Below are positions 1 to 13,668 of a stretch of 64,000 bases of DNA, piece after piece. Numbering within the stretch: the stretch's first letter is position 1; each line of letters starts with the position of its first letter. Under the pieces are notes generated by a model. That model did no database searches, was not told where the DNA came from, and was given only the letters and a program-made list of their open reading frames with translations. The position numbers and the translations under genes are program-made. This stretch comes from Rostratula benghalensis (lineage: Eukaryota > Chordata > Aves > Charadriiformes > Rostratulidae). The stretch spans positions 1,647,832 to 1,711,831 of the forward strand of contig VXAI01000165.1 in assembly GCA_013399305.1 (NCBI GenBank), written 5' to 3'.

Positions 1-1043
1 TGATCTTCTCTTTCTCCTCTCTTTTCCCTCAAGAGTTGTTGTTTATTATTCAAAGCCATTAAGTATCCTCTAAAATCACAGTATTTACAAAATGAAAAAG
101 GAGCTATTTGATCATCCAGTCTATTCATTTACAGGATTTATTAAGCTCTGGTAGAGGCATCTACCACTCATCCCTTTAGGGCAAATCTCGAGCTCTACTT
201 CCCAAATGAGTGCATTCATCTCTCTGGCCCTAATTTGCATGAGCCTTTGATGCAGGCACATTTGCAAGCCTCCTCTGTGCTCAAAACATGGATGTTTGCA
301 TGTAGGGTTCCTTGGAATTGACTGTTATTGGTGAAAACCGGGGGTTGCTGGGGGAGGGTGAGGGGAAAGGAGGTGAGTGGGTGGAGTATGGTGGTGTGCA
401 TGCAGTAGCTGAAGGATGTCTACATCTGAAAAGCCCCTCTACCCACCCATCCCTCCCAGCCACTAGAGTGACCCTGGAGAACAGCTGAACTCCCTAATGC
501 AGATGTCTCACGTGTGCAGACCCCACTGCTGCCATCTGCCAGCCCCGCTGCCTTTCTCCTTCCAGTTCACTAGACCATGATGGTTTAATTTCAGCAGAGC
601 TGCTCTTGTCTTTCAGAGCTCAGTACTGGAGAGGAGATGGAAGATTTAGATAGGCTGGGAGGAAAAAGACTTAAGGATCCCAAGGAAATGGATAAGCATG
701 GGGTAGGTTTTGTTCAAGGTGTATTACAACCAACCAACCATCCATCCACCCATCCATCCATCCATCCATCCACCCACCCACCCAACCATCCATCCCATCC
801 CTCTTATGTTCTCAGTGAGCTCTCTGAACAGGGCTTGTCTGGCAAGTTTAGTGACTTCCAACATAATAACTTCTCTTTAGAGATTTCCAACCTAACTTCT
901 CTTTCCCCAAAAGCAATACAGCAGACATGCAATAATCATGCAGGCTTTTTGGATGAGGAGATAGAGGACGTGCACATCTGGAGGAGTCCTCTAGAACATG
1001 CATTAACTCAGCTCCTCCAGGCCACCAGGGCAGATGATTTTCA
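1..1043. other. Non-coding stretch, no gene recognised
   Basis: Short open frames here (for example 637-1164 on the plus strand) have no domain or family resemblance, and the longest one runs through a CATC simple repeat. The only structured element is that repeat, listed separately. I see no exon, RNA gene or clear regulatory site. Confidence 0.6.
730..801. repeat. (CATC)n tetranucleotide microsatellite, imperfect
   Basis: A run of CCAT/CATC units with CCAAC and CACC interruptions covers about 72 bp. The interruptions suggest an older, partly stabilised array. In one frame it reads as a His-Pro-Ser repeat, which is a by-product of the period and not a protein signal. Confidence 0.9.
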
Positions 1044-1480
1044 CAGAATCGCAGAATCACAAAATCTTCATGGTTGGAAAGGACCTCTGAGATCACCGAG
1101 TCCAACCATACACATACAAAAAACCCCTACATCTCAGACACTAGAGCATGCCCTGAAGTGCTAAATCTACACGTTTCTTAAATACCTCCAGGGATGGTGA
1201 GTCCACCACCTCCCTGGACAGGCTGTTCCAGTGCCTGATTATTCTTTCAGTAAAGTTATTCTTCCTAATATCTAATCTTGATGTCCCCTGCTGCAACTTC
1301 AGACCATTTCCTCTGGTCCTGTCATTCACTTGGAAGAGGAGGCCAACACCCCACTTCTCAGCAACCTCCTTTCAGGTAGTTGTAAAGGGCAAGGAGGTCT
1401 CCCTTCAGCCTCCTCTTCTCCAAAGTAAACATGTTCAGTTCCCTCAGCCCCTCCTCATAGGACTTGTCCTCTTTTGTCCA
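1044..1480 (-). mobile_element. CR1 LINE fragment, minus orientation
   Basis: It starts with the inverted CR1 tail (cacagaatcgcagaatcac) followed by the typical 'ggttggaaaggacct' block, and then the 'ctggacaggctgttccag' and 'cagcctcctcttctcc' blocks in the expected order. Its 5' end is truncated near 1480, as usual for CR1 insertions. Confidence 0.88.
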
Positions 1481-2430
1481 AGTCATGGGCAGAAAGATGG
1501 GTGAGAAGCACCCAAAGCTCACAACCGTGGGGGTCAGCTCTTCAGCAGGGGTGAGCATCAAGTTACTATCACAGATAGGCACCCTGGCTGCAAACTAATG
1601 ACACAAATCCTCATTACACCTCACTCTGAAGCAGGACAACACTCCTTGCTCCATTGTGTAATGTATTAGACCAACATCTCCCTGCTGTGGCTGGATGCCA
1701 TCCAGAGTGTTTCTACTGCACCAGATTGCATTTGTGTATTGATGTGGCAGGCTGACTTGACTGAAAAAGTGAAGGATTAAGTTCTTCTCAACCTTTCTGG
1801 AGACAACCCACATATCCATGTACCCCAGCTATCAAGCCTGCACCTTCTTGTGGCTCTAGGGACATCTCAGAGCTGTGATACTTAGAGATGGTGTTAGGGC
1901 ATCTTGTGGCTCACTAGATTTTGAAGTAGGATGTTCAGGTGCCTCCTAAGCTGGACTGTCCACCTACCTGCAGCCCAGGGCATGCTCCCTTGATGCACAG
2001 TTTACCCCAAATTTCCACAGTGGTAAGGATTTGAGTTAATTTGATCTGCTATGGTCTGAAACACAGGTATGGGGTGTAGGAAGGCACAGATAGCAGAAGT
2101 CAGTTAATTAATTCCTACATGAGATTTCTTTTGCAGACTGGTGGCAGAGAATTGGTATCATACAGTGCAGAGCAGAGCATAGGAGAGGGCTTTGCAAAGA
2201 GTTTCTCTACAGCCATGAGGAGGCCACAAAAACTTTCTATGCCTCAGCTCATCCATTTAAGCAGGGCTTACCTCAGGCAGTTCATGCATCTAATGATGCT
2301 AAACGAATCACTGGTCCTACCTCTTGTCCCTAAAAAAAAAACCAACCCTCATAAGGATGTGAAAAAGCTTGGCAGCAATTAATTTTTGAGTATCATCTGG
2401 CCATCTGGTTGTCCCCCACTGACTGACAGA
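1481..2430. other. Non-coding stretch between CR1 copies
   Basis: Only short random open frames are present. No splice-flanked coding block, repeat array or RNA gene was recognised. Confidence 0.55.
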
Positions 2431-2835
2431 AATCATAGAATCATAGAATTGTCTAGGTTGAAAGGGACCTTTAAGATCATCTAGTCCAACCATCAACCTA
2501 GCTGATAAAAAACCATTACTAAACCACATCACTGTCAACCCATCTTTTAAATCCCTCCAGGGATGGTGCCTCAACCACTTCCCTGGGCAGCCCATTCCAA
2601 TCCTTAATAACCCTTTCAGTGTAATTTTTTTTCCTGTTATCCTATCTGGTGCAACTTGAAGCTGTTTTTTCTTGTCCTATCATCTGTTACTTGGGAGAAG
2701 AGACTGACCCCCACCTCTCTACACCCTCCTTACAGGGAGTTGTAAAGAGCCATAAGGTCCTCCCTCAGCCTCCTCTTCTCCAGGCTCCACATCTGCAGAG
2801 CAAAACCAGCCAGCCTTGCTCACCACCCCCAACTC
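2431..2835 (-). mobile_element. CR1 LINE fragment, minus orientation
   Basis: The inverted tail 'aatcatagaatcatagaatt' leads into 'gtctaggttgaaagggacc' and 'catctagtccaaccatcaac'. The same subfamily signature occurs at 30316. The element can be followed to the 'cctcagcctcctcttctcc' block and is truncated there. Confidence 0.9.
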
Positions 2836-3840
2836 CAGTTCCCAGCCTATGGAAATGCATTTCTCCATGACTTTTCCTGAAAAGCCTCCTGATTTCTGCA
2901 TCTGTAAATTTTGGGGAATGTCTTTAGCCTGGTCCCTTAATGAAACAGCTTGAAATGTGCTGTGTTTCTGCTTGACCAGTCAGCCTGGAGGTTCACTGTG
3001 CATGCTGGTTTGCCACATGGATCATTACCCCTCTTCCTGAGGTCTGTGATTGTTTTTCCCTACTAATTAGCCTTCATAAAAGCCTTTTCCAGAGCAGTGT
3101 GCAAAGGCAGTCAGTGAGACTGCATCTGTGAAGTGCAATTTCCTTGCCACTGGCTTGGGCCTGCAGCACAGGAACCAGCTAAAGGGGTTTAAGATCTCAG
3201 CAGTAAACCTTCCCCCATGCCTTGGGGAATCTCACAGTCCCTGCCTATGCCTCAGTTTCTCCACTGGCAAAAGTTCTGACACTCATGAAGTGTATTCTGG
3301 AAAGCAGGTAAGGATTGCAGAGAGACAGGTAAATTAAAAACAGTTCTAATGTCTTCTGATGAAAACAATAGAAAGCAAGCCAATTCAGCCCCTTTACAGT
3401 GATTCAATAAAAAAATAAAAATAAAATAAAAAAAAAAGCTAAACCAGAGCCTGGGAAGAGTCATCCATTCCCCATTTTTTCAGTCTCTTTGTCTCCACCA
3501 GTGGGTCTGACACCATCATGCATCACCCAGCATGAGCTGAAACCATCAGCCATGACCTTGTCATGCTGAACTGCTCAAACTGCAGCCAGTGCCCCTCCAA
3601 ATAGATGCACCCTCGCCTGTGATGCTGATGGGGTGGGGAGGGAAGATGCTGAGGCCAAATCCCAGCTATCATGATGATGTAACTCCAGGGAGATGCCCTG
3701 CACACCTGGTTTAGGGTTTCTTTGTGGGTGGGTGCAGAGAAAGTGTGGGTCCCCATGCCAGGCAACACACCATGCCCCGTGAGTGAGTGGGGTGGACATC
3801 TTCATCCTGTTAAATACCTGCATGTTCTGGGGAGGGGACA
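2836..3840. other. Non-coding stretch, A-rich at 3408-3440
   Basis: No coding block was recognised. A short (A/AAAT)-rich tract lies at 3408-3438. The rest is unremarkable single-copy-looking sequence. Confidence 0.5.
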
Positions 3841-4235
3841 GAATCATAGAGTTGTTCAGGTTGGCATGGAACTTTAAGATCATTGACTCCAATCATTAAC
3901 CCAACACTGACAAAGCCACCACTAACCCATGTCCCTCAGCACCATGTTTGCCCAGCTTTTAATATCTCCAGGGATGGTGACTCCACCTCTTCTCTAGGCA
4001 GCCTCTTCCAAGGTTTGATAAACCTTTCAGTGAAGGTTTGCTATCATCAGCCCCCTTCAATATCTTTCCTGTCGTGAGGGGCCTAAAACTGGACCCAGGC
4101 TCTGAGGTAGGGCCTCACCAGTGCCAGGATGCTGTTGGCCTTCTTGGCCACCCGGGCACACTGCTGGCTCACGTTCAGCTGACAGTCAACCAACACCCCC
4201 AGGTCCTTTTCCACCAGGCAGCTCCAGCCACTAAA
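3841..4235 (-). mobile_element. CR1 LINE fragment, minus orientation, internally deleted
   Basis: The inverted tail at 3841 is followed by the 'ggttggcatggaacttt' block, the 'tctccagggatggtgactcc' block, and then directly by a block normally much further 5' ('ctgttggccttcttggccac' and 'ggtccttttccaccaggc'). The jump near 4065 implies that several hundred bases of the element were deleted. Confidence 0.85.
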
Positions 4236-6242
4236 GGATGGAAGAGGAGAAGGTAGAGGAAAACCCTTCTGCAGACCTGCAAACCCTGCCTTTGGTCACA
4301 GCAGATACCCTGCATCCCAGGCCAAAGTCTCCTCCAGCAGCCCACACATCCTATATTTAAAGTCTGAAAAATTGTTTGATGGTTAAGTGATAAATGAGGC
4401 TTCCTTTCTTTATGTCTGCTGCTGGAAGATGGGAGCATTAGGCAAGGAAAGGGTGGTTGTAGGGCCAGAGTTTGTCTCACAGTCTGCTCCAAGCCCAAAT
4501 TCATTAGGAAGCAGGTTGCAGCTTCTTCCCTGCTGCTGGGTGTCCACCCTGAGATGGAGCCTCTGTCTGCAGATGGACACAGCCCCATGCCGAGACTCCA
4601 AGTCTGGGAAATGAGAATGGAGATGGGTTCTGGGGAAGGCACAGAGCCTTTCATACAAAAACATTTAGGGTGTCCAGCATAAGCTGTCATAATTTTGCTG
4701 GCTGCTGGGTGCTTGGCTTTGATTCATTCTTAACAGCTTCAACTCAATCTTTATGGCTTCCAGTGAGGAAAAAAGGAGACTTCCTACTCCAGGGGATGCT
4801 AATGAGGAGCAAATACAGAGCAAGCAGCATGGTTTATAGCTTTGTAGGTCCCTCTGAAAGAGCTGGCTCACTTTATAATTTCAGGGAAGCCACCTGACTG
4901 TCTGCCTCAGTTTCCCCATACATGAAACAGGAATTTGAAGAGCTCTCACTTTTAGAAATATTACCCTGTGCAGACATTCAGTGTTAAGTCTGTGGATTGA
5001 GGGGCATATTGAAGTGAAGTTACAATAGTAGAAAGGTAAGAGAGTGGTAAGACCCTGACATCCCAAATAATTGTGGTTTGTCAGCTCTGGAATGGCCAGC
5101 TCAGGGGAGATATCTGTGGTGTTGGTGCTTGAGGCTGGGTGAGAAGGATCACAGCCAAGATCTGCTGTGAGGACAGGACCACTTCTATGCACAGAGAAGT
5201 CCAGACAGGTTCTTTGTTCTAGGAAATGTCTTTTTACCCACAGAGGGTGATCAGGGTGCAGGGTCTGAGGCTGTTCTGGAGAGCCTTCACATGCCTCCAG
5301 AGCCTCTAAGAGTCAGCTGTGAGGAGAACATCTGGAAAAGTTAGGAAAAACCCTTTTCCAGGACACTCCAGATGTGTTTACGGCCAGCCCTAAGGGATGG
5401 AGTGGATGCTGTATGCCCACATACCCGGCTCCTGTGCATTTCTCAACTCATTTTTAACAAGCTCAGAGTCATATTTGACCCATTTATTAAGATGGACACT
5501 TTTAGGGGAATAAAAGTCCCACACCTATAAATCAAAGAATTGTTTCTTTAATATTCTGATTAAACTGAGTTCCGGGTAGGCTGCTTCTTAGGGCATTAGG
5601 TTTCTGACTCATTTCCTTTTTATTGCTATGATTCACTAATGAATATCTGTGGTCTAATATCTGCCTGGTTTTTGTTTTCAGTTCTTCTTTCTGTTTCCCT
5701 GTTTTCAACCTGACTCCAGTTCAGCAGAAAAATCAAATCTGAAATGCTGGCAAATGTCTTGAACTCAATTAAAAACTTGATTTATATGGTGCTTCTGCTG
5801 CCTCAAGAAAGGCCATACATTTTCCTGATATGACGGGGAAATTGCTTTGTGCCCATAAGAAAGCCAAGTTCAAGTCATTGTTATTGCATATTTCCATTAG
5901 CAAGGCTTTCTGCAGCCGTTAGGATTTTTTCTTCTCCTTCTTTGCTTAAAGAGAAGCTTGAATGAAAACACTGTAGTGACATATGCAAACTTTGGTCCTG
6001 CCTGACCCCACAGTGTGTTCATGCACCCACTGAGATTTAGCACTGCAAGAAGTGTGTGTTGTTCCCCTCCAAAGACACTATATATTTATTTATTGCCTTT
6101 AAATCTTTATCTGGGATTTCTAGGAGCTTTCATTGTCTTGATATTTTTGCTTGTCAGGGTGTCAGCCTGGGTGGTTTACATGTTTCTGGGGAAAAGGCAC
6201 GGAGAAAGATGCGGTCATGCTTTAACCCCAGTTGGCAGCTGG
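4236..6242. other. Non-coding stretch, no gene recognised
   Basis: About 2 kb with no CR1 tail and no open frame resembling a protein family. It is AT-richer from about 5450 to 5970. Nothing here could be assigned a function. Confidence 0.5.
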
Positions 6243-6558
6243 GAGGTGCAGAGTGGTGGGGGTCAGTCTCTTCTCCCAAGAAACAGGCAATAGGACAAGA
6301 GGAGATGGCCTCAAGTTGCACCAGGGGAGGATTACAATGGATATGAGGAAAAAAATTCTTCACTGAAAGGGTTGTCAAGCCTTGGAAGAGGCTGCCCAGG
6401 GCAGTGGTGGAGTCCCCACTCCTGGAGATATTTAAAAGCCGGGCTGATGTGGTGCTGAGGGACATGGGTTAATGACGGATTTGTCAGTGGTTGGTTGATG
6501 GTTGGACTCAATGATCTGAAAGGTTCCTTCCAGCCTAGAGGGTTCTATGACTCTGTGA
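6243..6558 (+). mobile_element. CR1 LINE fragment, plus orientation
   Basis: It begins inside the 3' part of the element ('ggtcagtctcttctcccaag', 'ataggacaagaggagatggc') and runs to the tail 'gggttctatgactctgtgac'. It belongs to the same subfamily as the copy at 39853. Confidence 0.9.
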
Positions 6559-7351
6559 CCACGCAGAAGCCCGCTCACCCCACCCACAGTTAGATGGGGG
6601 CAAGAATTGAAAGTAAAAGTGAGAGAAAGCTTGTAGGTTGAGATGAAGATGGATTAATAGGTAAAGCAAGAGTGTTGCCTGTCACACACAAGTAAAGCAA
6701 GACAAGGAATTAATTCACTCCTTCCTATCAGCAGGTGGGTGTTCAGCCATCTCCAGGAAAGCAGGGCTCCATCACACAGAATGGTAGCTTGGGAAGACAG
6801 ACATCATCGCTCCAAATGTCTCCCCCTTCCTCCTTCCCCCCCAAGTTTTATGTATTGAACACGATGTCATATGGTATGGAACATCACTTCAGTCAGCTGG
6901 GCTCAGCTCTCCTGGCTGTGGCTCCTCTCAACTTCTTGTGCCCTCTCAGCCTGCTTGCTGGTGGGAGAGTGTAAGGAGCGGAAAAGGCCTTGAGTGCTTA
7001 GCAACAACCAAGCCCACCACTGCACTGTCAGCACCTTTCCTCATCCCAAATCCAAAACATAGCACTCTACCAGCTGCTAGACAGACAGTTAACTCTATCC
7101 CAGCTGAAACCATGACACAGCTCTGACCACCTTCTCTTAACCTGCTTTCCTCTCGCTTCCTTGCATGCCAAGGTCATTGCACATTGAAGGGCATCAAGAC
7201 TCTTACAACGAAAATCTCTGGTCTTCACATGGAAAAGCAATCCAAATTTGCATGAGACTGGCTAAGTTTGGGACAAAACCACAAGTTTTGCTTCAGACAT
7301 TTTGCTCAGTGGGAAAATCTGGCTACCAAATTCTCCCAAAATGTCATCTTA
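6559..7351. other. Non-coding stretch between CR1 copies
   Basis: Overlapping short frames only. No domain, splice context or repeat array was recognised. Confidence 0.5.
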
Positions 7352-7790
7352 TCACAGAATCATAGAATGCTTAGAGTTGGAAGGGACCTTAAAAATCATG
7401 AAGTTCCACACCCCACCACACCAGGTTCTTCCAAACCCCATCCAACCTGGCCTTGAACCCCTCCAGGGATGGGGCAGCCACAGCTTCTCTGGGCAACCTG
7501 AGCCAGGGTCTTACCACTCTCACAGGAAATAAATTCTTCCCGAGATCACATTCTCTTTCTCTCCCCTCTTTGAGTTTAAAACCATTACCACTCATCCTAT
7601 CACTACATTCCCTGACAAAGAGTCCCTCCCCATCTTTCCTGTAGGCCCCCTTCAGGTACTAGAAGTCTGTTGTAAGGTCTCTCCGGAGCCTTCTCTTCTC
7701 CAGACTGAACAAGCCCAACTCTCTCAACCTGTCTTCATAGCAGAGATGATCCAGCCCCTCTGATCATCTTCATGGCCCATCTGTGAAGGT
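7352..7790 (-). mobile_element. CR1 LINE fragment, minus orientation
   Basis: The inverted tail 'cacagaatcatagaatgctt' leads into 'gttggaagggaccttaaaaa'. The 'cctccagggatggggcagcc' and 'ggtctctccggagccttc' blocks follow in order. It is truncated near the 'cagcccctctgatcatcttc' block. Confidence 0.9.
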
Positions 7791-9586
7791 CATGTCCCAC
7801 TTCCCTCGTGGTCTTATGTGCATGTCTCATCCCACTGTGGACATGACAACCAAATTCCTTGGGCACTTCATGGCACTGACTCCTTGTCTCCTTTGTTGAC
7901 CCTTCTCTCAACTCCTGCCTATGACACTCTGGATGGATGGAAGAAGGTGATTCATAAAAAGAACACATATGAGCAGGGCATTAGAGATTTCCCAGACACC
8001 TTTCAACCTAAAGAGCATCCAAGCAATTTGAAAATAAACTGCACTTTGTGTCTGCTCTTTGGCAATCAACAAAGGAATGTTCATGCATGGAGGGGGATAA
8101 GCAGAATATTCTACCTTGCCAGAAATAAGTTTACTGCTCTAGAAAAACACAGTTTTCCAGTGCTGACTATAAGAAATTAATTAAAAAAACAATCATAAAG
8201 ATAATTCTACAATTCCACATCTGCTTCCAGGTAATGATGGTAGCCAGGACCAGCCCTTAATGTTTAGACCTTCAGTGATAGGGCTGCATTAGTGCACAAT
8301 ACATTTGGTTTCTGTTCTGCGAAACCCCTTTTTATGGTTTTATAGCTCTTTAGTGGTCCATGAACAACAGCTCAATGCTGGAAGAGTGCAGCAGAGCCTG
8401 CACTTTACCACCTGAGCCACTCCTGGTCAGAACTCATTATTTCTGGGTGTAATTTCTTCCCTGATGTCTCAGAATAGAGCCATATATCAAGTCCAAATGC
8501 TATTAAACACAGCTGACATCTTCACAAGGCCTTTTGCAAGCTGATCACTTCCAGCTTTAATGGCTAAAATGGTCATTGCTTTTACAGCCAGGATTTCCCT
8601 GGCTCTTCCCTTCGAGGAAGTGTAAAATTTAGTTTATGAATCGCTCCTCCTGACACCGCAACAGAAGGTGAAGGCAAAGTCATGACCTAGCAGAGGCTCA
8701 GTAAAAAACAAGAATCTCATACCCAAATCTTTCTGGAGGAAATATAAGACAAAGCACTGCAGGATTTGCTTGCAGCAGCAAGGATCTTGGTCCTCTGGGT
8801 AACCGCAGGTTGGTGTGAGCTGACGGTGGCCAGCTTGTGCATCCAACTTGCCATAGGGCAAGTGAAAAGGGAATGCCAATGCCCTGCAAATACTCAGCAG
8901 CTAGAAAAGCGGGGTAGAAATGGATCATTCTGTCTGAGCCCTTCCCCAAAGAGACTATATTTACAAGATTTTTCTCTTTACAGACACCGCCATGAGTGTC
9001 GCTGCCCATTCAGAGTGGAAATTCATATAACGAGTCCTCTGTTTTGATTGTGGTCCATATGGCCTTTCCATTTCCATTCCCTAATACAAATCTGTTCAGA
9101 TTGTCTCAGCTGCTCAAGTATTTGGTCATTTGTGCTGGCACAACTGCCTAATTGTCCTCCTTTGTCACAGCTCTTCGGGATGGGATTGGGTCTTGTCGGC
9201 AGCAGTGAGTGAATTTATAAATTAGAGCATCTGTCAAAGGCTGGAGGGAGAGGAGTGTCAGATGGGGAATGGACAGATGTTTTCCCATCCCTAAACCCGT
9301 GATTGGCTGCAAAACCATCGCAATTTATTCCTATTACTGTATCCCAGCCTTATTCTGACTTGGGAGTATAAGGAGGCAAATAGAAAGCCCTGCCCTCTAA
9401 TAAATCCTGCCATACCTCGTCAGACAATTTACCTCGGTGGCTTTAGCAATTTAAGCTGCAGTGATTGCAGCTGGGCAGCCAGGATGGCTCAGCTGGCAAA
9501 ATGGGCTTGATTTGGCCCAGGGGTCAGTGGCTCATATTCAAGTCCTGTTGTATGAGCCTTAAACATCTGTAATGCTCCACTTCTTC
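7791..9586. other. Non-coding stretch, no gene recognised
   Basis: No exon-like block was found. The part after about 9050 has few repeats and a mixed composition, and could include conserved non-coding sequence, but that cannot be judged without an alignment. Confidence 0.45.
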
Positions 9587-9870
9587 ACGGAATCATAGAC
9601 TGGTTTAGGTTGGAAAGGGCATTAAAGATCATCGAGTTCCAACCCCTTGCCATGGGCAGTGACACTTCCCACCAGACCAGGTTTCTCGAAGTGCTGTCCA
9701 GCCTGGCCTTGAACACCACCAGGGATGGGGGCATCTGCAGCTTCTCTGGGTAATTTGTTCCAGTGTCTCACCATCCTCGCAGTGCAAAATTTCTTCCTGA
9801 GTTCTCATCTAAATCTCCCCTCTCCCAGCTTGAGTTCCCAGTATGAGTTCCATAACTTTCTATAGCTCCT
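9587..9870 (-). mobile_element. CR1 LINE fragment, minus orientation
   Basis: The inverted tail 'ggaatcatagactggtttag' is followed by 'gttccaaccccttgccatgg' and the 'agggatgggggcatctgcag' block. The copy is short and 5'-truncated near 9860. Confidence 0.88.
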
Positions 9871-10904
9871 CCAGAAACTGTGGAAGAGGGGTTGAAACAG
9901 TGGTTAATTCCAGGTTATACAGAGGCTGGGTGTAGTGCTAGATTCAGTCCTAGCGTGATGTCTGTAATGGTGATGCAGTAATTTTACACTAATTTTTTGG
10001 TGTGATTTCTGTCTTTCTGACCATTTTGCCATTGCCCGTGAGTGATGCCTTAAGAGCCAAGCAGGTACCGATGCAGCTCTGCCAGTGCAAAGGCTGCTTT
10101 TGATACCTGATCATTAGTGTCATAGTACGAGGAATCTCAGCCTCTGCTAGCAGTTGCCTTTTCATAAATGAAATATATTTTTTATCTTTCCCCTGATTAT
10201 TTTGTTGCCTGGTTTTCATACAAATCCTTTTAGCTTCCTTCACCAATTTTCTATGGTATTTTCATTACAATTTATATCATCACTTCTCCATCCCCATTTT
10301 TTTTCCTTTTTTAAATTTTTCTAACAAAGAATGACCCTGGTTTTTGACTGTGCAATATTATCTTTTTATCATCTGCACAACTTCTCTCAATGAGCCCCTT
10401 CTTTCCTACAGGTAATTTAAATCATATAATTTCTCTGAAAATCAGCCCTGCAGAAACACAGGCTGCAGGTACAGGCATGTGCAGGTGAACTCCATACACA
10501 GTCTGATACCAGCTGTGACTGCCCTCTATTTACCTTAATTAAGTGTAAGTGAGTTAACTTCCCTCATCCCTAGACAGTCATCAGCTTCCAATCAGCAATT
10601 CATCGTCACCGTCTGTTCCCATGGCCGAGAGCACAAAAAGGAAGGAATATTAATGCTCATTTAATAAACTCTACTGATGGTTTCTTACCAGCTTTGTTAG
10701 CTTGCATGGGTATGTCTTTGAGCTTCACACAACTTCACACCTTACTTATTGGGGTTTTTTGCCCATGGGACTAAGATGACTAAAGAAATCACGTGAGCCT
10801 TGGCATTCATAAGGTCTCTTTCAGTGGGCATCCCTGTCAAGTGAGAGCTTTTCCCTTTTATGTGGTGCAAATTTGCTTAAAAAAAAAATATACTCCACAA
10901 CAGG
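9871..10904. other. Non-coding, AT-rich stretch
   Basis: T-rich between about 10140 and 10420. No coding potential or RNA gene was recognised. Confidence 0.5.
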
Positions 10905-11231
10905 GGAAGCCTAGAGGAAAGGGGCCTAGAGGAGAGGTAGAGAGAGACTCTTGATCAGGGCGTGCAGCGATAGGACAAGGGGTAATGGTTTTAAATTGAA
11001 AGAAGGGAGATTCAGATTAAATACCAGAAAGAAATTATTTGCTGTGAGGGTGGTGAGACCCTGGAACAGGTTGCTGGGGCTGTCCCATCTCTGGAGGTGT
11101 TCAAGGTTAGGCTAGATGAGGCTTTGAGCAACTTGATCTAGTGGAAGGTGTCCTTGTCCATGTCAGAGGGTTTGAACTCAATGATTCTTAAGGTTCCTTC
11201 CAACTTTAACCATTCTATGATTCTATGATCC
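10905..11231 (+). mobile_element. CR1 LINE fragment, plus orientation
   Basis: It contains 'cagcgataggacaaggggta', 'gtgagaccctggaacaggtt' and 'ctctggaggtgttcaaggtt', and ends with two copies of the tail unit ('ccattctatgattctatgat'). It is the best preserved 3' end in the left part of the window. Confidence 0.9.
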
Positions 11232-13668
11232 CTGTCTTGTCTTCTCTGTTGAAGTACCTGCCCAGCCTTGGCATTGCCTTGGCATTTTATACTACAAAGG
11301 TACCTTCCAGTAAGGTATAATTTTTCACAGAACAATTTTTAATGTATGTCAGGATCGGTGCGCAATGGGGGCAAAACCAGCATTTATAGAAGTCAAGCTT
11401 GGAGATGTGCATTAATTTGACAAGCACATGAGGGCAATCAAGTGCTTTGGAGGGTGGGATATCTTCCTATTCATTTCCAAAGACCAGAAAGCCCAGATGA
11501 ACTTCACTTCCAGCCACTCAGTCATCTCCTCCACAAAACTGTTCCAGGTACTCTTATGATACTGCAAAACTACACAGCTGGCCACTGCGTTCACAGTCCC
11601 AGCAGGAGGTGGTTGGACCAGATGTTCTTCTGAGGTCCCTTCCAGCCCTGTGACCCCATGAGGGTACTGGTCCAGTGATCGTAGTCCCTGCCCCAGAGGA
11701 GCCAGGCAGCCAAAAGCAGACTTGCTCTTGTGCATTTAGTGCTTTCACACCACTTTCCCCTCTCTCCAAGCCCAGCATCCCCAGATAAACATCCTTCAGA
11801 TTGTTCTTAGCAGCACCTTCTACTGCAGCAAGATCAACCATTGGCATGAGAAGCCAGAGCTTCCCTCACTTTTAAATCTTAATTTCTAGCAGAGAATGAA
11901 CCCATATCTGAGGAGATGTCCTCTGCTTCTCCAGAATAAATACAATAACAACAAAAAGAATAACAGACGAAGTAAAAGCAATATCAGCTTTGTAAACAAG
12001 TTGTCAGCAGTCTGTTTTCCCATCTGTCAACCCATCTGTTGTTCCTCAACATACCCCGGTACCAAACAGCTGCTCACAAACATCTCTTCCTCAGCAGGAT
12101 CCCCCCCTCCCTCCCCAAACATTTCAGGATTCCTGGGTGTATTTGAGACCATGACACGGGCCCAGCCATTTATCTGCCTCAGAGAAATGGAGGACAATTT
12201 GTACCTGGGATATAGTTTAAACATTTATGAACTTGTGAATTAAGTCAGTGTTGCAGGCCACTACCTATTCCCTATTCGCTCTCTAAACTCTTTCACAGCT
12301 GAGGTACCCATGCTTGTGCCCCAGTATAATTTAAGGAGTCCAGGCAAGCTCCAAGTTATCTTAAAATAATATAATGCAGGGATTTGTAGGCTGAAAAAAA
12401 ATCTCCATTGACCTCCACATAGAGACAGTCCCAAATTTACATGCCCACATGCCCATCAAGCAAGAAGGAGGCAATCTGTTCTCTCATACATCCTTGGACA
12501 TCCCAGCAACTGGATGGCTTTGTTTTTCTCTCCTCTGTAAAGAAAATAGCAGAGACGTGGCTTGTTTTCTACCCAGTGCTCCTGATTCCTGCAGGCACTG
12601 CCACAGGAAATGTCTGGGAGCTGAAATGGAAACCTGCAGCTCCACAGACCCTTGGTGGAGCAGAGCATTTATTGAGACATGAGGGATGGGAATGTGCTTG
12701 TGCTCCCTGCTGTCCCAGCACAGGGATCCACATGGCTGAGACTCCCCTTCAGCTCTCCTGTCTTATTTCAGGTCCCTCTGGCTCAGTGGCCATAGGGAAG
12801 GAGCCTTTTAATCTGTCTTATCCTTCCCATTCCCAAAACCTGCCTCCCATTTCCCCAGGTCATGTTGGTGTTCTTAGCCATAAGCAGGGTGTGTATGGTC
12901 CTTCACATGTAGCTCACCTCTTAACTACCACCCCTTACCATAATCTTCTCCCTCATCCTATATTTAACACTCCACAACACATATATATATATATGTACAT
13001 ACTGGAGAAGGTAGGGAGCTTGAAGGAAATGGAGAGGGAGAACAACCATATAAACAAAGTGATAAAAACTACTGGCACCATGAAGTAGGTGATAATCTTT
13101 ACAGAATAAGAGGCAATGCCCTAGGATGAGAATGATTAAAGGGAAAGAAAAAAAAAGAAAAAACAAACAAAAAACCCCAAACAAAAAATATAAACAACAA
13201 CAACAAGAAAAAACAACGAAAAGCCAGCCAGGGTTAGGAGAAGGATTGTGATAGTGGCATTTGACCCAGTTACATGTGAGGTGAAGTCACTGCAAAGTCT
13301 CCATACGATGCTCAGCTTTGATGTGTGGGGCAGGATGGCGGCGTGTGAGATCGCAGCATCCTAGATCCAGCCCAAGCTCTGCCTGGGCAGCACTGGGGGG
13401 GCTCTCCACAGAGCAGGGCAGAGGGGTAGAATCTTCCCCCCCCGGCTGCTGGCCACACTGCTAGGGATGTAGCCCAGGATGCAGGGGGGCTTGCTGGGCT
13501 GCAAATGCACCCCTTGAAAGCGGGGAAGTAAATATGCAACCACTGCTGGCAAAATGATGTATTATGTACTTGGTCCTCTCTCACTGTTCACCCATGAGGA
13601 ATGCAGCTCATTCTGCAATCCCAGTGTACTCTACTACTTCAACCAGTGCATGTGTAAACACTGACTTG

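Noticed and set aside
637..1164. 175-codon frame with His-Pro-Ser repeats
   Set aside because: The repeat part is the CATC microsatellite and the end lies inside a CR1 copy.
12441..13088. 215-codon open frame on the plus strand
   Set aside because: No domain or family resemblance, composition like the surroundings, and it runs through a TA simple repeat.
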